64,000 nucleotides of DNA from Gammaproteobacteria bacterium (lineage in GTDB: Bacteria; Pseudomonadota; Gammaproteobacteria; Steroidobacterales; Steroidobacteraceae), in assembly GCA_021773365.1 (NCBI GenBank), contig JAJFKF010000018.1:1-64000 (forward strand). Reading direction: 5' to 3'. Shown here one piece after another: positions 44,130 through 53,025 of this stretch. Within the stretch, counting starts at the first letter, position 1. The number at the start of each line of letters is the position of its first letter. The notes beneath the pieces were generated by a model. It worked only from the letters and a program-made list of their open reading frames with translations, had not been told where the DNA came from and did not search any database. Position numbers and translations under genes: made by a program.

Positions 44130-44807
44130 TCAGCCGGCGCCGCCCTGCCTGTTCCAGTGCGGTGGGCAGGTGCGCTCAAAGCCGGGCATCGACTCCACCC
44201 GCGCCATCCAGCGCGCCAGCGCCGGATAGTTGTTCTCCATCGGCAGGAAGCGCGGGCGCAGCTCCACCGCCTCCGGCCGGTTCAGTGCCCGCAGCAGCAG
44301 GCGAATATTCGGGTAAATGATCATGTCGGCTGCCGACATGCTCTCACCGACAATCCAGTCCGACTTGCTTAATCGTCCCTCGATGGTGCGCGCCTCTCCG
44401 CCCAGAAGATGAATGGCGCGGGTCACCTCATCCTCATGCCCCTCCAGCCCGCGGAACAGGATGGTGTTGACGATCCGGCCTAACTGCGGCTCGGCATAGG
44501 CCTGATACTCGCAGATCACTCGCATGATCACGCCGGACTCCTCCGGCGTGCGACCGAACATGGGCGGATCGGGATACTTGAGGTCCAGGTAGTACAACAC
44601 CGCCAGGGACTCAAACACCACGTAGTCGCCATCCTTGAGCACCGGCACCTGGCCGCGGAAATTGAGCTTGAGCATCTGCGGGGACTTGTGCTCCTGCCGC
44701 GAGAAGTCAAGCAGATGCGAAACGTAGGGCAGGCGCTTGTACTCCAGTGCCAGCATTACGCGCCAGGAGTAAGGACTCCCGCTACCCCAGTACAGCTCCA
44801 AAGCCAT
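44130..44807 (-). CDS. glutathione S-transferase
   Basis: This 225-residue cytosolic GST has a thioredoxin-like N-terminal domain (LYWGSGSPYSWRVMLALEYK, then QVPVLKDGDYVVFESLAVL with the glutathione-contacting Glu-Ser) and an all-helical C-terminal domain (GLEGHEDEVTRAIHLLGG, ADMIIYPNIRLLLRAL). The catalytic residue is probably Ser11 or Tyr13 in SPYSWR. Substrate unknown. Start 38 bases from the divergent sseA gene; ends 78 bases before hss. Confidence 0.9.
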   Translation of the reverse strand: MALELYWGSGSPYSWRVMLALEYKRLPYVSHLLDFSRQEHKSPQMLKLNFRGQVPVLKDGDYVVFESLAVLYYLDLKYPDPPMFGRTPEESGVIMRVICEYQAYAEPQLGRIVNTILFRGLEGHEDEVTRAIHLLGGEARTIEGRLSKSDWIVGESMSAADMIIYPNIRLLLRALNRPEAVELRPRFLPMENNYPALARWMARVESMPGFERTCPPHWNRQGGAG

Positions 44808-44845
44808 AGAATCACATCCGAAACCCGATAGAAGTGTACGTCACC

Positions 44846-45700
44846 ATGTCTGCTCTTGAAACACTGATCGAACCGGCGCAACTGCACACCCACCTTCACG
44901 ACCCGCAGTGGATCGTGCTGGACTGCCGCTTTGAGCTCTCGCGCGCCCAGGCCGGCCGCGAAGCTTACCTGCAAGACCATATTCCTGGCGCACATTATGC
45001 GCATCTGGAAGAACATCTCTCAGGACCGGTGACGGCAGTTTCCGGGCGCCATCCACTGCCCGATCGCGCGCAGCTTGCCGCGCGGCTGCGCAGCTGGGGC
45101 ATTACCGCGACCACCCAGGTAGTGGCTTACGACGAGGCCAACGGCGCCTACGCCGCGCGGCTGTGGTGGCTGCTGCGCTGGCTGGAACATCGCAATGTAG
45201 CGGTGCTGAATGGCGGCCTGTCAGCGTGGCGGAAGGCAGGATTCCCTATCGACAATGCTGTTCCCCCGGCGGCAGCCCGCTACCCGGCCCCGATCTCCAC
45301 AGGCACGGAAAAAGGCGGGCAGCTGACGGCCGGCGAGGTTCAGCAGGGACTCGCGGACGGCACCATCTGCCTGATAGACGCCCGTGGCGCCGACCGATTC
45401 GCCGGTCAGAATGAAACCATCGATCCGGTGGCAGGCCACATCCCCGGCGCCCGCAATCACCCTTTCCCGGACAATCTCGATGCCAATCAGCGCTTCCTGC
45501 CCGCAGCGCAGCTGCGCGAACGCTGGGCAGCCACGCTCGCAGGCGCCTCTCCCGACAGCGTGGTGTGCATGTGCGGCTCGGGTGTCACCGCCTGTCACAA
45601 CCTGCTGGCGATGGAAGTCGCGGGCCTTCACGGCGCGAAGCTGTACGCCGGATCCTGGAGCGAATGGATCAAAGATCCCGCCCGCCCCGTCACGCGGTAA
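44846..45700 (+). CDS. sseA: 3-mercaptopyruvate sulfurtransferase SseA-like
   Basis: This 284-residue protein has two rhodanese domains. The C-terminal domain carries the active loop CGSGVTA (Cys243, in VVCMCGSGVTACHNLL), the form found in mercaptopyruvate sulfurtransferases; the N-terminal domain (VVAYDEANGAYAARLWWLL) has lost the cysteine and is structural, as usual. It transfers sulfur from 3-mercaptopyruvate to thiophiles. The ATG at 44846 is preferred; a GTG 12 bases upstream is also in frame. Divergent from the GST gene. Confidence 0.92.
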   Translation: MSALETLIEPAQLHTHLHDPQWIVLDCRFELSRAQAGREAYLQDHIPGAHYAHLEEHLSGPVTAVSGRHPLPDRAQLAARLRSWGITATTQVVAYDEANGAYAARLWWLLRWLEHRNVAVLNGGLSAWRKAGFPIDNAVPPAAARYPAPISTGTEKGGQLTAGEVQQGLADGTICLIDARGADRFAGQNETIDPVAGHIPGARNHPFPDNLDANQRFLPAAQLRERWAATLAGASPDSVVCMCGSGVTACHNLLAMEVAGLHGAKLYAGSWSEWIKDPARPVTR

Positions 45701-45745
45701 GCAGATAATTTACTTCCCACCCCATTTTGTTATCGTGCGCCCACT

Positions 45746-47707
45746 TTGAACGCCCCCGCCAAAAAACCATCCATCGCGCTGCCCTGGAAGATTGACGATT
45801 CCCTGGACCTCTACCAGGTGCAGGCCTGGGGCAAGGGCTACTTCGGCATCAACGACGCCGGTCATGTCGTGGTACGGCCCGACACCGAGAGCCGGGAAAT
45901 TGATCTGTACGAAGTGGTGCAGGGTCTGGAAGCGCGGGACCTGCGCGCCCCGCTGGTGGTGCGCTTCTCGGACATCCTCGCCCACCGGCTGCGCCACCTG
46001 CACGACGCCTTTGCCACCGCCATCGCGGAGAACGAGTACCAGAACCGCTACACCGCGGTCTTTCCCATCAAGGTCAACCAGCAACGCCTGGTCGTCGAGG
46101 AAGTCTATCGCTACGGCGCGGACTTCGGCTTCGGCCTGGAGGTCGGCTCAAAGCCGGAACTGCTGGCGGTAATGGCCATAACGGAGGGCGACACCGAGCG
46201 ACTCATCGTTTGTAATGGTTTCAAGGACGACAGCTATATCGAAGCGGTCATTCTCGCCGCCAAGCTCGGCCGCATGATCATCCCGGTAGTGGAGAACTTC
46301 TCCGAGCTGCACCTGATCCTCAAACACGCCGAGCGCTACAAAGTGAGGCCGAAGATCGGCGTGCGCGTAAAACTGGCCAGCGAAGGCGCTGGCCGCTGGC
46401 GCCAGTCAGCCGGGGAGAAATCCAAGTTCGGTCTGTTCATCACCGAAATCCTCGACATGGTGGAGACTCTGAAGCAGCACTCCATGCTCGACTGCCTGCA
46501 GCTGGTGCACTGCCATCCGGGCAGCCAGCTGCAGGACATTCGCAGGGTGAAAGACGCTGTTAATGAGCTGGCCCACGTCTATGCGGAACTCAAGCACATG
46601 GGTGCGGGACTGCAGTACATCGACATTGGCGGCGGGCTCGGCGTGGACTACGACGGCAGCCGCACCAACTTTGAATCGTCGATGAACTACAGCCTCAACG
46701 AATACGCCAGCGACGTGGTGTATCGCATTGCCAGCGTATGCGACGCGCGCAAAATCCCGCACCCGATGATCGTCAGCGAGTCCGGCCGCGCCATCGCCGC
46801 GCACCACAGCGTTCTCATCTTCAACGCGCTGGGCTCATCGGCTCTGGACAAGTTCCGCGTGGCCGGCCGCCTGGACGAGAACCACAGCGATCGCGCCGGA
46901 GTCGTACCGCAACCGGTACAGGATCTGTTCGAGGCCTACAACGGCGTCAACAAGCGCCGGCGGGTGGAGTGCTACCACGATGCGCAGCAGGCACGCGAGC
47001 AGGTGCTGCAGATGTTCAATCTGGGGCTGCTTACCCTGGAGTTTCGTGCCCTGGCCGAGCGGCTGTACTGGGCCACCTGCGCGAAGATCCGCGACCTGTG
47101 CCGCAAGCTCGGTGACGTGCCCGAGGAACTGGAGGACCTGGAGTCCATTCTCAGCGACACCTATTTCTGCAACTTCTCGGTTTTCCAGTCCCTGCCGGAC
47201 AGCTGGGCCATCGGCCAGCTCTTCCCCATCATGCCGGTCCACCGCCTGAATGAACGGCCCACGCGCAATGCCGTGCTGGCTGACATCACCTGCGATTCGG
47301 ACGGCAAGATCGACCACTTCGTCAGCCACCGCGACGTCAAGCGCACCCTGGAGCTGCACGACCTGCAGCCCGGCCAGGACTACTACATGGCCGCCTTCCT
47401 GGTGGGCGCCTATCAGGAGACCCTGGGCGATCTGCACAACCTGTTCGGCGACACCCACGTGGTGCATATCCGCCTGCACGATGAGGGCGGGTGGTGGATC
47501 GAGGAAGTCGTCAAGGGCGATACGGCAAACCGCGTCCTGGAATATATGGAGTACGACGTGGCTGAGCTGCACCCGCGCCTCTCGCGGGACTGTGAACGGG
47601 CCGTGCGGGAAGGACGGCTGACGGTGGCGGAGAGCCAGGCGCTGAAGCGGTTCTACGAAAGTGAGCTGGATGGGTACGCCTATCTGGAGCCGGACGGGGC
47701 TCACTGA
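45746..47707 (+). CDS. speA: biosynthetic arginine decarboxylase
   Basis: This 653-residue PLP enzyme converts arginine to agmatine for polyamine synthesis. The PLP lysine is Lys109 in FPIKVNQQRLVVEEV; the phosphate loop is DIGGGLGVDYDGSRTNFE, and the C-terminal region has SNFSVFQSLPDSW-type sequence (CNFSVFQSLPDSWAIGQLF) and DITCDSDGKIDHF. A TTG at 45746 is the only start in reach, with NAPAKKPSIALPW following; no good ribosome site is seen, so the start is less certain than the gene. It is 45 bases after sseA. Confidence 0.95.
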   Translation: MNAPAKKPSIALPWKIDDSLDLYQVQAWGKGYFGINDAGHVVVRPDTESREIDLYEVVQGLEARDLRAPLVVRFSDILAHRLRHLHDAFATAIAENEYQNRYTAVFPIKVNQQRLVVEEVYRYGADFGFGLEVGSKPELLAVMAITEGDTERLIVCNGFKDDSYIEAVILAAKLGRMIIPVVENFSELHLILKHAERYKVRPKIGVRVKLASEGAGRWRQSAGEKSKFGLFITEILDMVETLKQHSMLDCLQLVHCHPGSQLQDIRRVKDAVNELAHVYAELKHMGAGLQYIDIGGGLGVDYDGSRTNFESSMNYSLNEYASDVVYRIASVCDARKIPHPMIVSESGRAIAAHHSVLIFNALGSSALDKFRVAGRLDENHSDRAGVVPQPVQDLFEAYNGVNKRRRVECYHDAQQAREQVLQMFNLGLLTLEFRALAERLYWATCAKIRDLCRKLGDVPEELEDLESILSDTYFCNFSVFQSLPDSWAIGQLFPIMPVHRLNERPTRNAVLADITCDSDGKIDHFVSHRDVKRTLELHDLQPGQDYYMAAFLVGAYQETLGDLHNLFGDTHVVHIRLHDEGGWWIEEVVKGDTANRVLEYMEYDVAELHPRLSRDCERAVREGRLTVAESQALKRFYESELDGYAYLEPDGAH

Positions 47708-47834
47708 CTCCCGGGCGGATTGTCCCAGCGAAGTAACCCGCATTGAAGCCCACGGCGCTTGGGACTCACCTTCTGCCACGTGCATGGCGCACATTCTGTG
47801 CCTCGCGCTGTTGAGCAGCGCACAGAATCGTGAC

Positions 47835-47852
47835 CGGTCACACGACTGTCAT
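47835..47852 (+). promoter_or_regulatory. Pho-box-like direct repeat
   Basis: CGGTCAC and CTGTCAT, separated by 4 bases, give TGTCA-like cores spaced 11 bases apart, the layout of a PhoB box. A TATGCT -10-like element follows at 47866-47871, and the ribosome site GGAG lies at 47885-47888 before the GTG at 47901. The first half-site deviates from consensus, so the call is tentative. Confidence 0.35.
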
Positions 47853-47900
47853 GCGGTCGCCCACGCTATGCTGCAGCGCAAGTTGGAGAAATTGCCTACA

Positions 47901-48224
47901 GTGAACACACAACGGAACAACAGCGAAACCGCACCGGGGGCCGACGAGCCCTCCGGACGCGTTCGCTTTGACGACCGCGGCAATGCCGTGTGGGAAACCT
48001 GGCGCGGTCGCCGGCTTGAGCATCCGGCCCTGGCCATCATGGATGACGATCTTCCCTCCCCCAGCGGGGCAGCCAAGGTGAACGCCAAGGCCGGCCGCCT
48101 CGGCTACAACCCCTACGAAAGCGGACTGGTCAGGAAAAAAACCGCGGAACGCCCACGCAAGAAGGACCTGCGCACACTGTCGCATTGGATCCAGATGCAA
48201 AAGATACGGGGCGAAAAGGACTGA
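47901..48224 (+). CDS. conserved-looking hypothetical protein
   Basis: This 107-residue protein has a disordered polar N-terminus, then RVRFDDRGNAVWETWRGRR, a Pro/Ser-rich middle and GRLGYNPYESGLVRK, and a basic C-terminus. The patterns FDDRGNAVWE and GYNPYESG recur in small Proteobacterial proteins of unknown function as far as I recall. I prefer the GTG at 47901, which has a GGAG 12 bases upstream; an ATG at 47868 is in frame but has no ribosome site and overlaps a possible -10 element. It is 193 bases after speA. Confidence 0.6.
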   Translation: MNTQRNNSETAPGADEPSGRVRFDDRGNAVWETWRGRRLEHPALAIMDDDLPSPSGAAKVNAKAGRLGYNPYESGLVRKKTAERPRKKDLRTLSHWIQMQKIRGEKD

Positions 48225-48260
48225 GCTCCGAGCTGGCATCGCCCGCGCGCTGCCACAAAA

Positions 48261-48278
48261 CTGTCATCCCAGCGTCAA
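48261..48278 (+). promoter_or_regulatory. Pho box upstream of the phoX remnant
   Basis: CTGTCAT and GCGTCAA with a 4-base spacer (CCCA) give two cores 11 bases apart, a good PhoB-box match on one half and fair on the other. It lies 70 bases before an ATG with a strong ribosome site. PhoX alkaline phosphatases are classical phosphate-starvation genes, which supports the reading. Confidence 0.5.
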
Positions 48279-48347
48279 TCCTCCTTCACGACGCTCTCCT
48301 TCAATACACGGGATCTTTCTTGAAACCCGTCGGAAGGAGAAAGCCCC

Positions 48348-49778
48348 ATGTCCTCGCAGAAGAATGTCCCTGTGGCCGCTCACCGGGAAGAAGAACAACA
48401 ACGGGCATGACCGCGACTGCGATCCACGCGAAAGCCGCCGCTTGAAGAGGACGAGGTGCGCAAGGAGATGGCTTCCCATGGCGTGGGTGTCGTGGAAATC
48501 AAGGAACAACACGGTCAGTGGCGCGTGAAACGAAGCCGCCTGAACCGACGCATCACCACACAGACACCGATGAAGCTCACCGGCCCGGTGCGCGGCAGCA
48601 ATCTGGTCAAGACAAAGTACAGCCCCAAGGGTGACCGCACCCGCGGCACGCTGAATAACTGCGCCAGCGGCTACACACCCTGGGGTACGTATCTGACCTG
48701 CGAAGAGAACTGGGCAGGCTACTTCTTCAACAAGGGACCCCGGCCGCGCGAGCATTCCCGCTATGGCGTATCGACTGGTGTGGGCAACTACGGCTGGGGC
48801 ACACGCCCCGAAGACCCGTACGCGCGCTTCAACGCCACACCAGATTCCGCCGACTACTATGATGCGCAGGCGGCGAAGGGCGACTACCGCAACGAGCCAA
48901 ACAACTTCGGCTGGGTGGTGGAGATCGACCCCTTCGATCCAAAGTCCACACCGAAGAAGCGCACCGCGCTCGGACGCATGGGCCACGAAGGCGCATGGCT
49001 GGCGCCGACAGAGCCGGGCAGACCGATCGTGGTGTACATGGGCGATGACTCGCGCGGCGAGTACATGTACAAATTCGTCAGCAAGAAGCCCTACTGGCCC
49101 TGGAGCTGCAACGGCGATGACCTGCTCGACGAGGGCACGCTGTACGTGGCGCGCTTCGAGGACGACGGCAGCGGCAGCTGGCTGGCGCTGGAATTCGGCC
49201 GCAACGGTCTCACACCGGAAAACGGTTTCAGGGATCAGGCCGATGTGCTGGTCAATACGCGCACCGCCGCTGACTTCGTCGGCGCCACGCGCATGGACCG
49301 GCCGAAGTGGGCATCCATCGACCCGCGCGCGGGCAATCCCGACGGCCACATCATCCGCTGGCGCGAGGAGCGCGGTCGTTACTGGGCAACGGAGTTCAAG
49401 TGGGACATCTTCCTGTTCGGCGGCCCGACCAGGGAAACCATTGAGGCCCTCGGACCGGTGGCGCCGTACAACGCCGACCCACTCTATGCCGTACAGGCCT
49501 TCCCCGGCAGCATCGAGCAGACCTTCCTCGGCGAGGAAGCCAGCTTCAACAGCCCTGACGGACTGTGGGTGGACGAGGTGACCGGACTGCTGTGGATCCA
49601 GACGGACGGCTATTCCAATGCCGGCCGCGGATTCGGCAACCAGCAGATGTTTGAGCCGGCGCCCTGCGCCGGCTTTTTTGTACGTCCCGGCTCCGCGGAA
49701 CCCATGGTGCCGTCGCATCCTCGCGGCTACCATGCGAAAACTGCGCCACAGAAGCGCAAGCAAGGGAGACGAGAATGA
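48348..49778 (+). pseudogene. truncated PhoX-like (DUF839) alkaline phosphatase
   Basis: The recognisable part spans about 48441-49650 and matches the middle of PhoX phosphatases: EVRKEMASHGVGVVEIKEQ, TRGTLNNCASGYTPWGTYL, TCEENWAGYF, MGHEGAWLAP, VYMGDDSRGEYMYKFVS and DGLWVDEVTGLLWIQTDG. Intact PhoX is about 600-700 residues. Here the Tat-signal half is missing, and an ATG at 48348 with a GGAGAA site is followed in the same frame by a TGA at 48408. At the 3' end the usual closing segment after NQQM is lost and the frame runs through an intrinsic terminator into the next gene. A GTG at 48456 could still give a 440-residue product, but it would lack export. Confidence 0.8.
49655..49679 (+). terminator. 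intrinsic terminator inside the phoX reading frame
   Basis: GCCGGCGC at 49655-49662 and GCGCCGGC at 49666-49673 form a perfect 8-bp stem (9 with the flanking A-T pair) with a 3-base loop, followed at once by six T. This is a textbook intrinsic terminator located where PhoX homology stops, about 96 bases before the next start codon. Confidence 0.85.
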
Positions 49779-52700
49779 GAGCAAACGGCAGGGCCGGGCG
49801 AAACGTTCCCCGTGACATACCGCGACGTTCGACGCAGGTCCCAGCGGCGCTGCTGGCGGTTCTGCTGTCCGCCTGCGGGGGCGGAGGAAGCGGCGGCGGC
49901 CAGAATGCAGGACCATCCACGCCGCCACCTCCTGCGCCGGTACCCCTGCGATCGTCCGTACACGATCTGATCGCCAATGACATCGCCTGGGATGCGACGA
50001 GTAGCCGGCTGTACATCGCGCTGGGCAGCACGGCTCCGCACTACGCCAACTCGATCGCCGCCCTCGATCCGCTGACCGGACAGATTCTGGCCACCGTGTT
50101 CGCCGGCAGCGAGCCGCTGCGAATCGCGGCCTCCGATGACGGTCAGTATCTTTACGCTGGCCTGATCGGAGCCACGCAGATCAAGCGGTTCCGCCTGCCC
50201 CAGCTCACGCTGGACCTGACCATCCCGGTGGATACCGCGCCCTCCGCGCCCGCCTATCCCTTCGAGCTGGCGGTGGCGCCCGGCGCTCCGCAGACGGTGG
50301 CGGTCTCGCTGTTCGACAAGACGAACTACGGGCGGCCGGTCAGGCTGGTGGTCTACGACAATGCGGTGTTGCGGACCGTGATTGCCGACGAGCGGATGTC
50401 GCTGAACTCCATCGGCTGGGGCAGCAACGCGCAGACCCTGTACGCCTACGACAATGACAGGGGATTGAACGGCGAGTATTCCCTCTACTCGTTTCTCGTG
50501 GGACAGGACAGTGCGCAGACCAGCACCCAGACAGACACGCTGCCCAGGATCCGGCGAGTCAGGATCCATCATGCCGCGAACCGGGTGTATCTCGACGATG
50601 GCCGCGTGTATGACCCTGCCGCCCGTATGCTGCTCGGCACCTACGGGGTAACCTACGAATCACAGACCATTCCCGCTCTGAGACCCGACACGGGACTACG
50701 GCGCGTGTTCGCCGCCAGCAGATCCAACTCGGCACTGCGGCTGGAGTCCTTCAATCTCGATACCTATACGCGCATCGACACGAACCTGGTTCATGATATC
50801 GGCGGCGTGCCGCTACGCCTGCTGCGCTGGGGACAGGACGGCCTCGCCTGCCTCATGGACAGCGGAAAGATCGTCATCGCCGCCGGATCGTTTGTCTCCG
50901 GCCAGACGAGCACCACCACGCCGGGCGCCGCGCAGCAACCACCCACTCCGCCCGAACCGCTCTCCTTCACGCACCAGGTCTCTTCTCTGCCGGTCAATGA
51001 TCTGGCTTGGGACCCGCATTCGCAGCTGCTGTACCTGGCGGTGCCGAGCCTTGCCGCGCTGAACCGCAACAGCATCACCGCGTTCGACCCCATGACGGGC
51101 GCCTTCACCGGCTCGGTGTTCGCAGGCAGCGAACCCGGCGTGCTCGCGGTATCCGACGACGGTCAGTACCTGTACGCAGGGTCGTTCGGCTCCACCTATG
51201 TACGGCGATTCAGACTACCCCAGCTCTCGGCTGACCTCAGCATCCCACTTGGCATGCACGTACTGGCAAATCAAAGCCACAACGGGCCGGTGTTCGCGCG
51301 CCAGATAGCGGTGGCGCCCGGTGCGCCGGGCACCATCGGCGTCGTGAGGCTCAACCCCCAGAACTCCGATGGCCTCGCGGGCATGTCGGTGCACGACGAT
51401 CACCTGCGCCGCGCCGGCATCCCGGACTACCTCGTTTCCGGGGTACATGCCATGCAGTGGGGCCCGACGCCGGATACGTTATATCTCGGTGCGCACTTGG
51501 CGCTGCACAGGGGCCGGATGACGTCCGATCCAATGGAGATGACGCTGATCGGCAGTCCCCTAGCTTACAACGATGAGCCATTCAGACTGGCGGCGCAGAC
51601 CGTCTACACGCCCAGCGGTCTGGCGATCGATCCACAGACAGCCGGGATCCTCGGCACCTACGCGGTGGGCGGCGCCTTCGCGCCCGATGTGGAGAATGAC
51701 AGGATGTTCTTCGCATACCTCGATCCCGAGGGTGTAACGACGGTAACCGCTTTCGACCGGACGCGCTTCGTCCCCATCGCCTCCGCGCAAATGCCTGATG
51801 TCCAGGGTGGTGCACCGTGGCGAATGGTCCGCTGGGGAACCGACGGTCTGGCTTTCGCCACCACCGGCGGCAAGCTGGTAGTGTTCTCCGGAACCCTTGT
51901 TGCGCCGGGTGGCGGCGCGGTACCCGTGGGTACTGTACCCGGGGGCGGCAGTATCAATCCGCCGTCCACGGGAATCACGCCGGTCATCGTGCCGGTTGCC
52001 GGCAACGACATCGCGTGGGATGTGCTGCGCGGCACCCTGTATATGTCGGTGTCCGACACCGCTTCCGAGAGCGCCAATACGATCTGCGCCGTAAATCTCA
52101 CAACAGGCGCCATCACCGCCGCAATAGCGGTCGAGTCCACTCCCTCCGGGCTGGCCATCTCGGACGACGGGCAGTATCTCTATGCTGCGCTCGCCGCAGC
52201 GGGCAAGATCCAGCGGTATACCCTGCCGCAGCGGACGCTCGACCTCACGATCCCGATCGACCCGGTGAGCGAAAGTTCCATCGTGGTGCAAGTCGCGCCC
52301 GGCGCGCCGCGCACTATCGCCGTGTCCCGCGCCAGCGCGAACCACCTGCGCTATATGGACGGCGTCGTGGTCTACGACGACGCCATCGCGCGTGCGCCCG
52401 GCATTCTCGGATATATTCCCGGCGAAAGAATGGCGTGGGGCGTCGATGCAGGAACGCTGCATACGCTGGAAAGCTCAAGCAGCGGATTCACGCTCCGCTC
52501 ATTCCTGATGTCCGACAGCGGAGCCACTCCCGACGGCATCGAGTCGCGCGTATTCAGCGTGGCGGCGCCCTCTCTCTTGCACATTGGATTCAGTCACCAC
52601 GGCGGTCTGCTGTATGGAGATACGGGCGCCGTGTTCGATACCCAGACCCGCCAGCTTGCGGGAACGTTTCCCATGAGCGGGTGGGGGCCGGTGGACAATG

Positions 52701-52963
52701 CCGGCTGGGGGCCGTCCGTTACCAGCGGTGCGGCTAACAGGACCTATTTCGCCGCGTGCAACGCGCCGCGCAATCCAACCAGCGTCTGCAACATCACCCT
52801 CCTGGCGTTCGATTCCATGCGCTACACCCCGGCGGCGGCGGCTTTCGTCAATGGAACGGACGGGTTGCCGGTCAAGCTGGTGCAGACCGGCGCCACTTCG
52901 TTCGCGTTCATCACGCATGCCGGGCAGGTGGCGCTGGTACAGGATGCGATCTTCGACAATTAG
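49775..52963 (+). CDS. large triple-repeat beta-propeller lipoprotein
   Basis: This 1062-residue protein starts with a lipoprotein signal (ALLAVLLSACGGGG, Cys34) and a Gly/Pro-rich linker. Three tandem units of about 335 residues begin near residues 65, 405 and 742 with NDIAWDATSSRLYIALGS, NDLAWDPHSQLLYLAVPS and NDIAWDVLRGTLYMSVSD, each followed by SDDGQYLYAG, (R/Q)FRLPQL-type strands and (I/V)xVAPGAP. This resembles YVTN/lactonase-type propellers repeated threefold. The ATG at 49775 has GGGAG upstream. Function unknown; probably a surface or periplasmic binding scaffold. Separated by a terminator from the phoX remnant. Confidence 0.85.
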   Translation: MRANGRAGRNVPRDIPRRSTQVPAALLAVLLSACGGGGSGGGQNAGPSTPPPPAPVPLRSSVHDLIANDIAWDATSSRLYIALGSTAPHYANSIAALDPLTGQILATVFAGSEPLRIAASDDGQYLYAGLIGATQIKRFRLPQLTLDLTIPVDTAPSAPAYPFELAVAPGAPQTVAVSLFDKTNYGRPVRLVVYDNAVLRTVIADERMSLNSIGWGSNAQTLYAYDNDRGLNGEYSLYSFLVGQDSAQTSTQTDTLPRIRRVRIHHAANRVYLDDGRVYDPAARMLLGTYGVTYESQTIPALRPDTGLRRVFAASRSNSALRLESFNLDTYTRIDTNLVHDIGGVPLRLLRWGQDGLACLMDSGKIVIAAGSFVSGQTSTTTPGAAQQPPTPPEPLSFTHQVSSLPVNDLAWDPHSQLLYLAVPSLAALNRNSITAFDPMTGAFTGSVFAGSEPGVLAVSDDGQYLYAGSFGSTYVRRFRLPQLSADLSIPLGMHVLANQSHNGPVFARQIAVAPGAPGTIGVVRLNPQNSDGLAGMSVHDDHLRRAGIPDYLVSGVHAMQWGPTPDTLYLGAHLALHRGRMTSDPMEMTLIGSPLAYNDEPFRLAAQTVYTPSGLAIDPQTAGILGTYAVGGAFAPDVENDRMFFAYLDPEGVTTVTAFDRTRFVPIASAQMPDVQGGAPWRMVRWGTDGLAFATTGGKLVVFSGTLVAPGGGAVPVGTVPGGGSINPPSTGITPVIVPVAGNDIAWDVLRGTLYMSVSDTASESANTICAVNLTTGAITAAIAVESTPSGLAISDDGQYLYAALAAAGKIQRYTLPQRTLDLTIPIDPVSESSIVVQVAPGAPRTIAVSRASANHLRYMDGVVVYDDAIARAPGILGYIPGERMAWGVDAGTLHTLESSSSGFTLRSFLMSDSGATPDGIESRVFSVAAPSLLHIGFSHHGGLLYGDTGAVFDTQTRQLAGTFPMSGWGPVDNAGWGPSVTSGAANRTYFAACNAPRNPTSVCNITLLAFDSMRYTPAAAAFVNGTDGLPVKLVQTGATSFAFITHAGQVALVQDAIFDN

Positions 52964-53025
52964 GCGATTTCTGTCTCGTCGCGATCGCTTCGCTGAACGC
53001 CGTCGCCCCCGCCGAAGCCCGCACC

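Noticed and set aside
48264-49928. 554-codon open frame on the minus strand
   Set aside because: It is antisense to the phoX remnant and shows no domain, signal or family pattern; the plus strand has clear PhoX blocks. Long antisense frames are common at this GC content.
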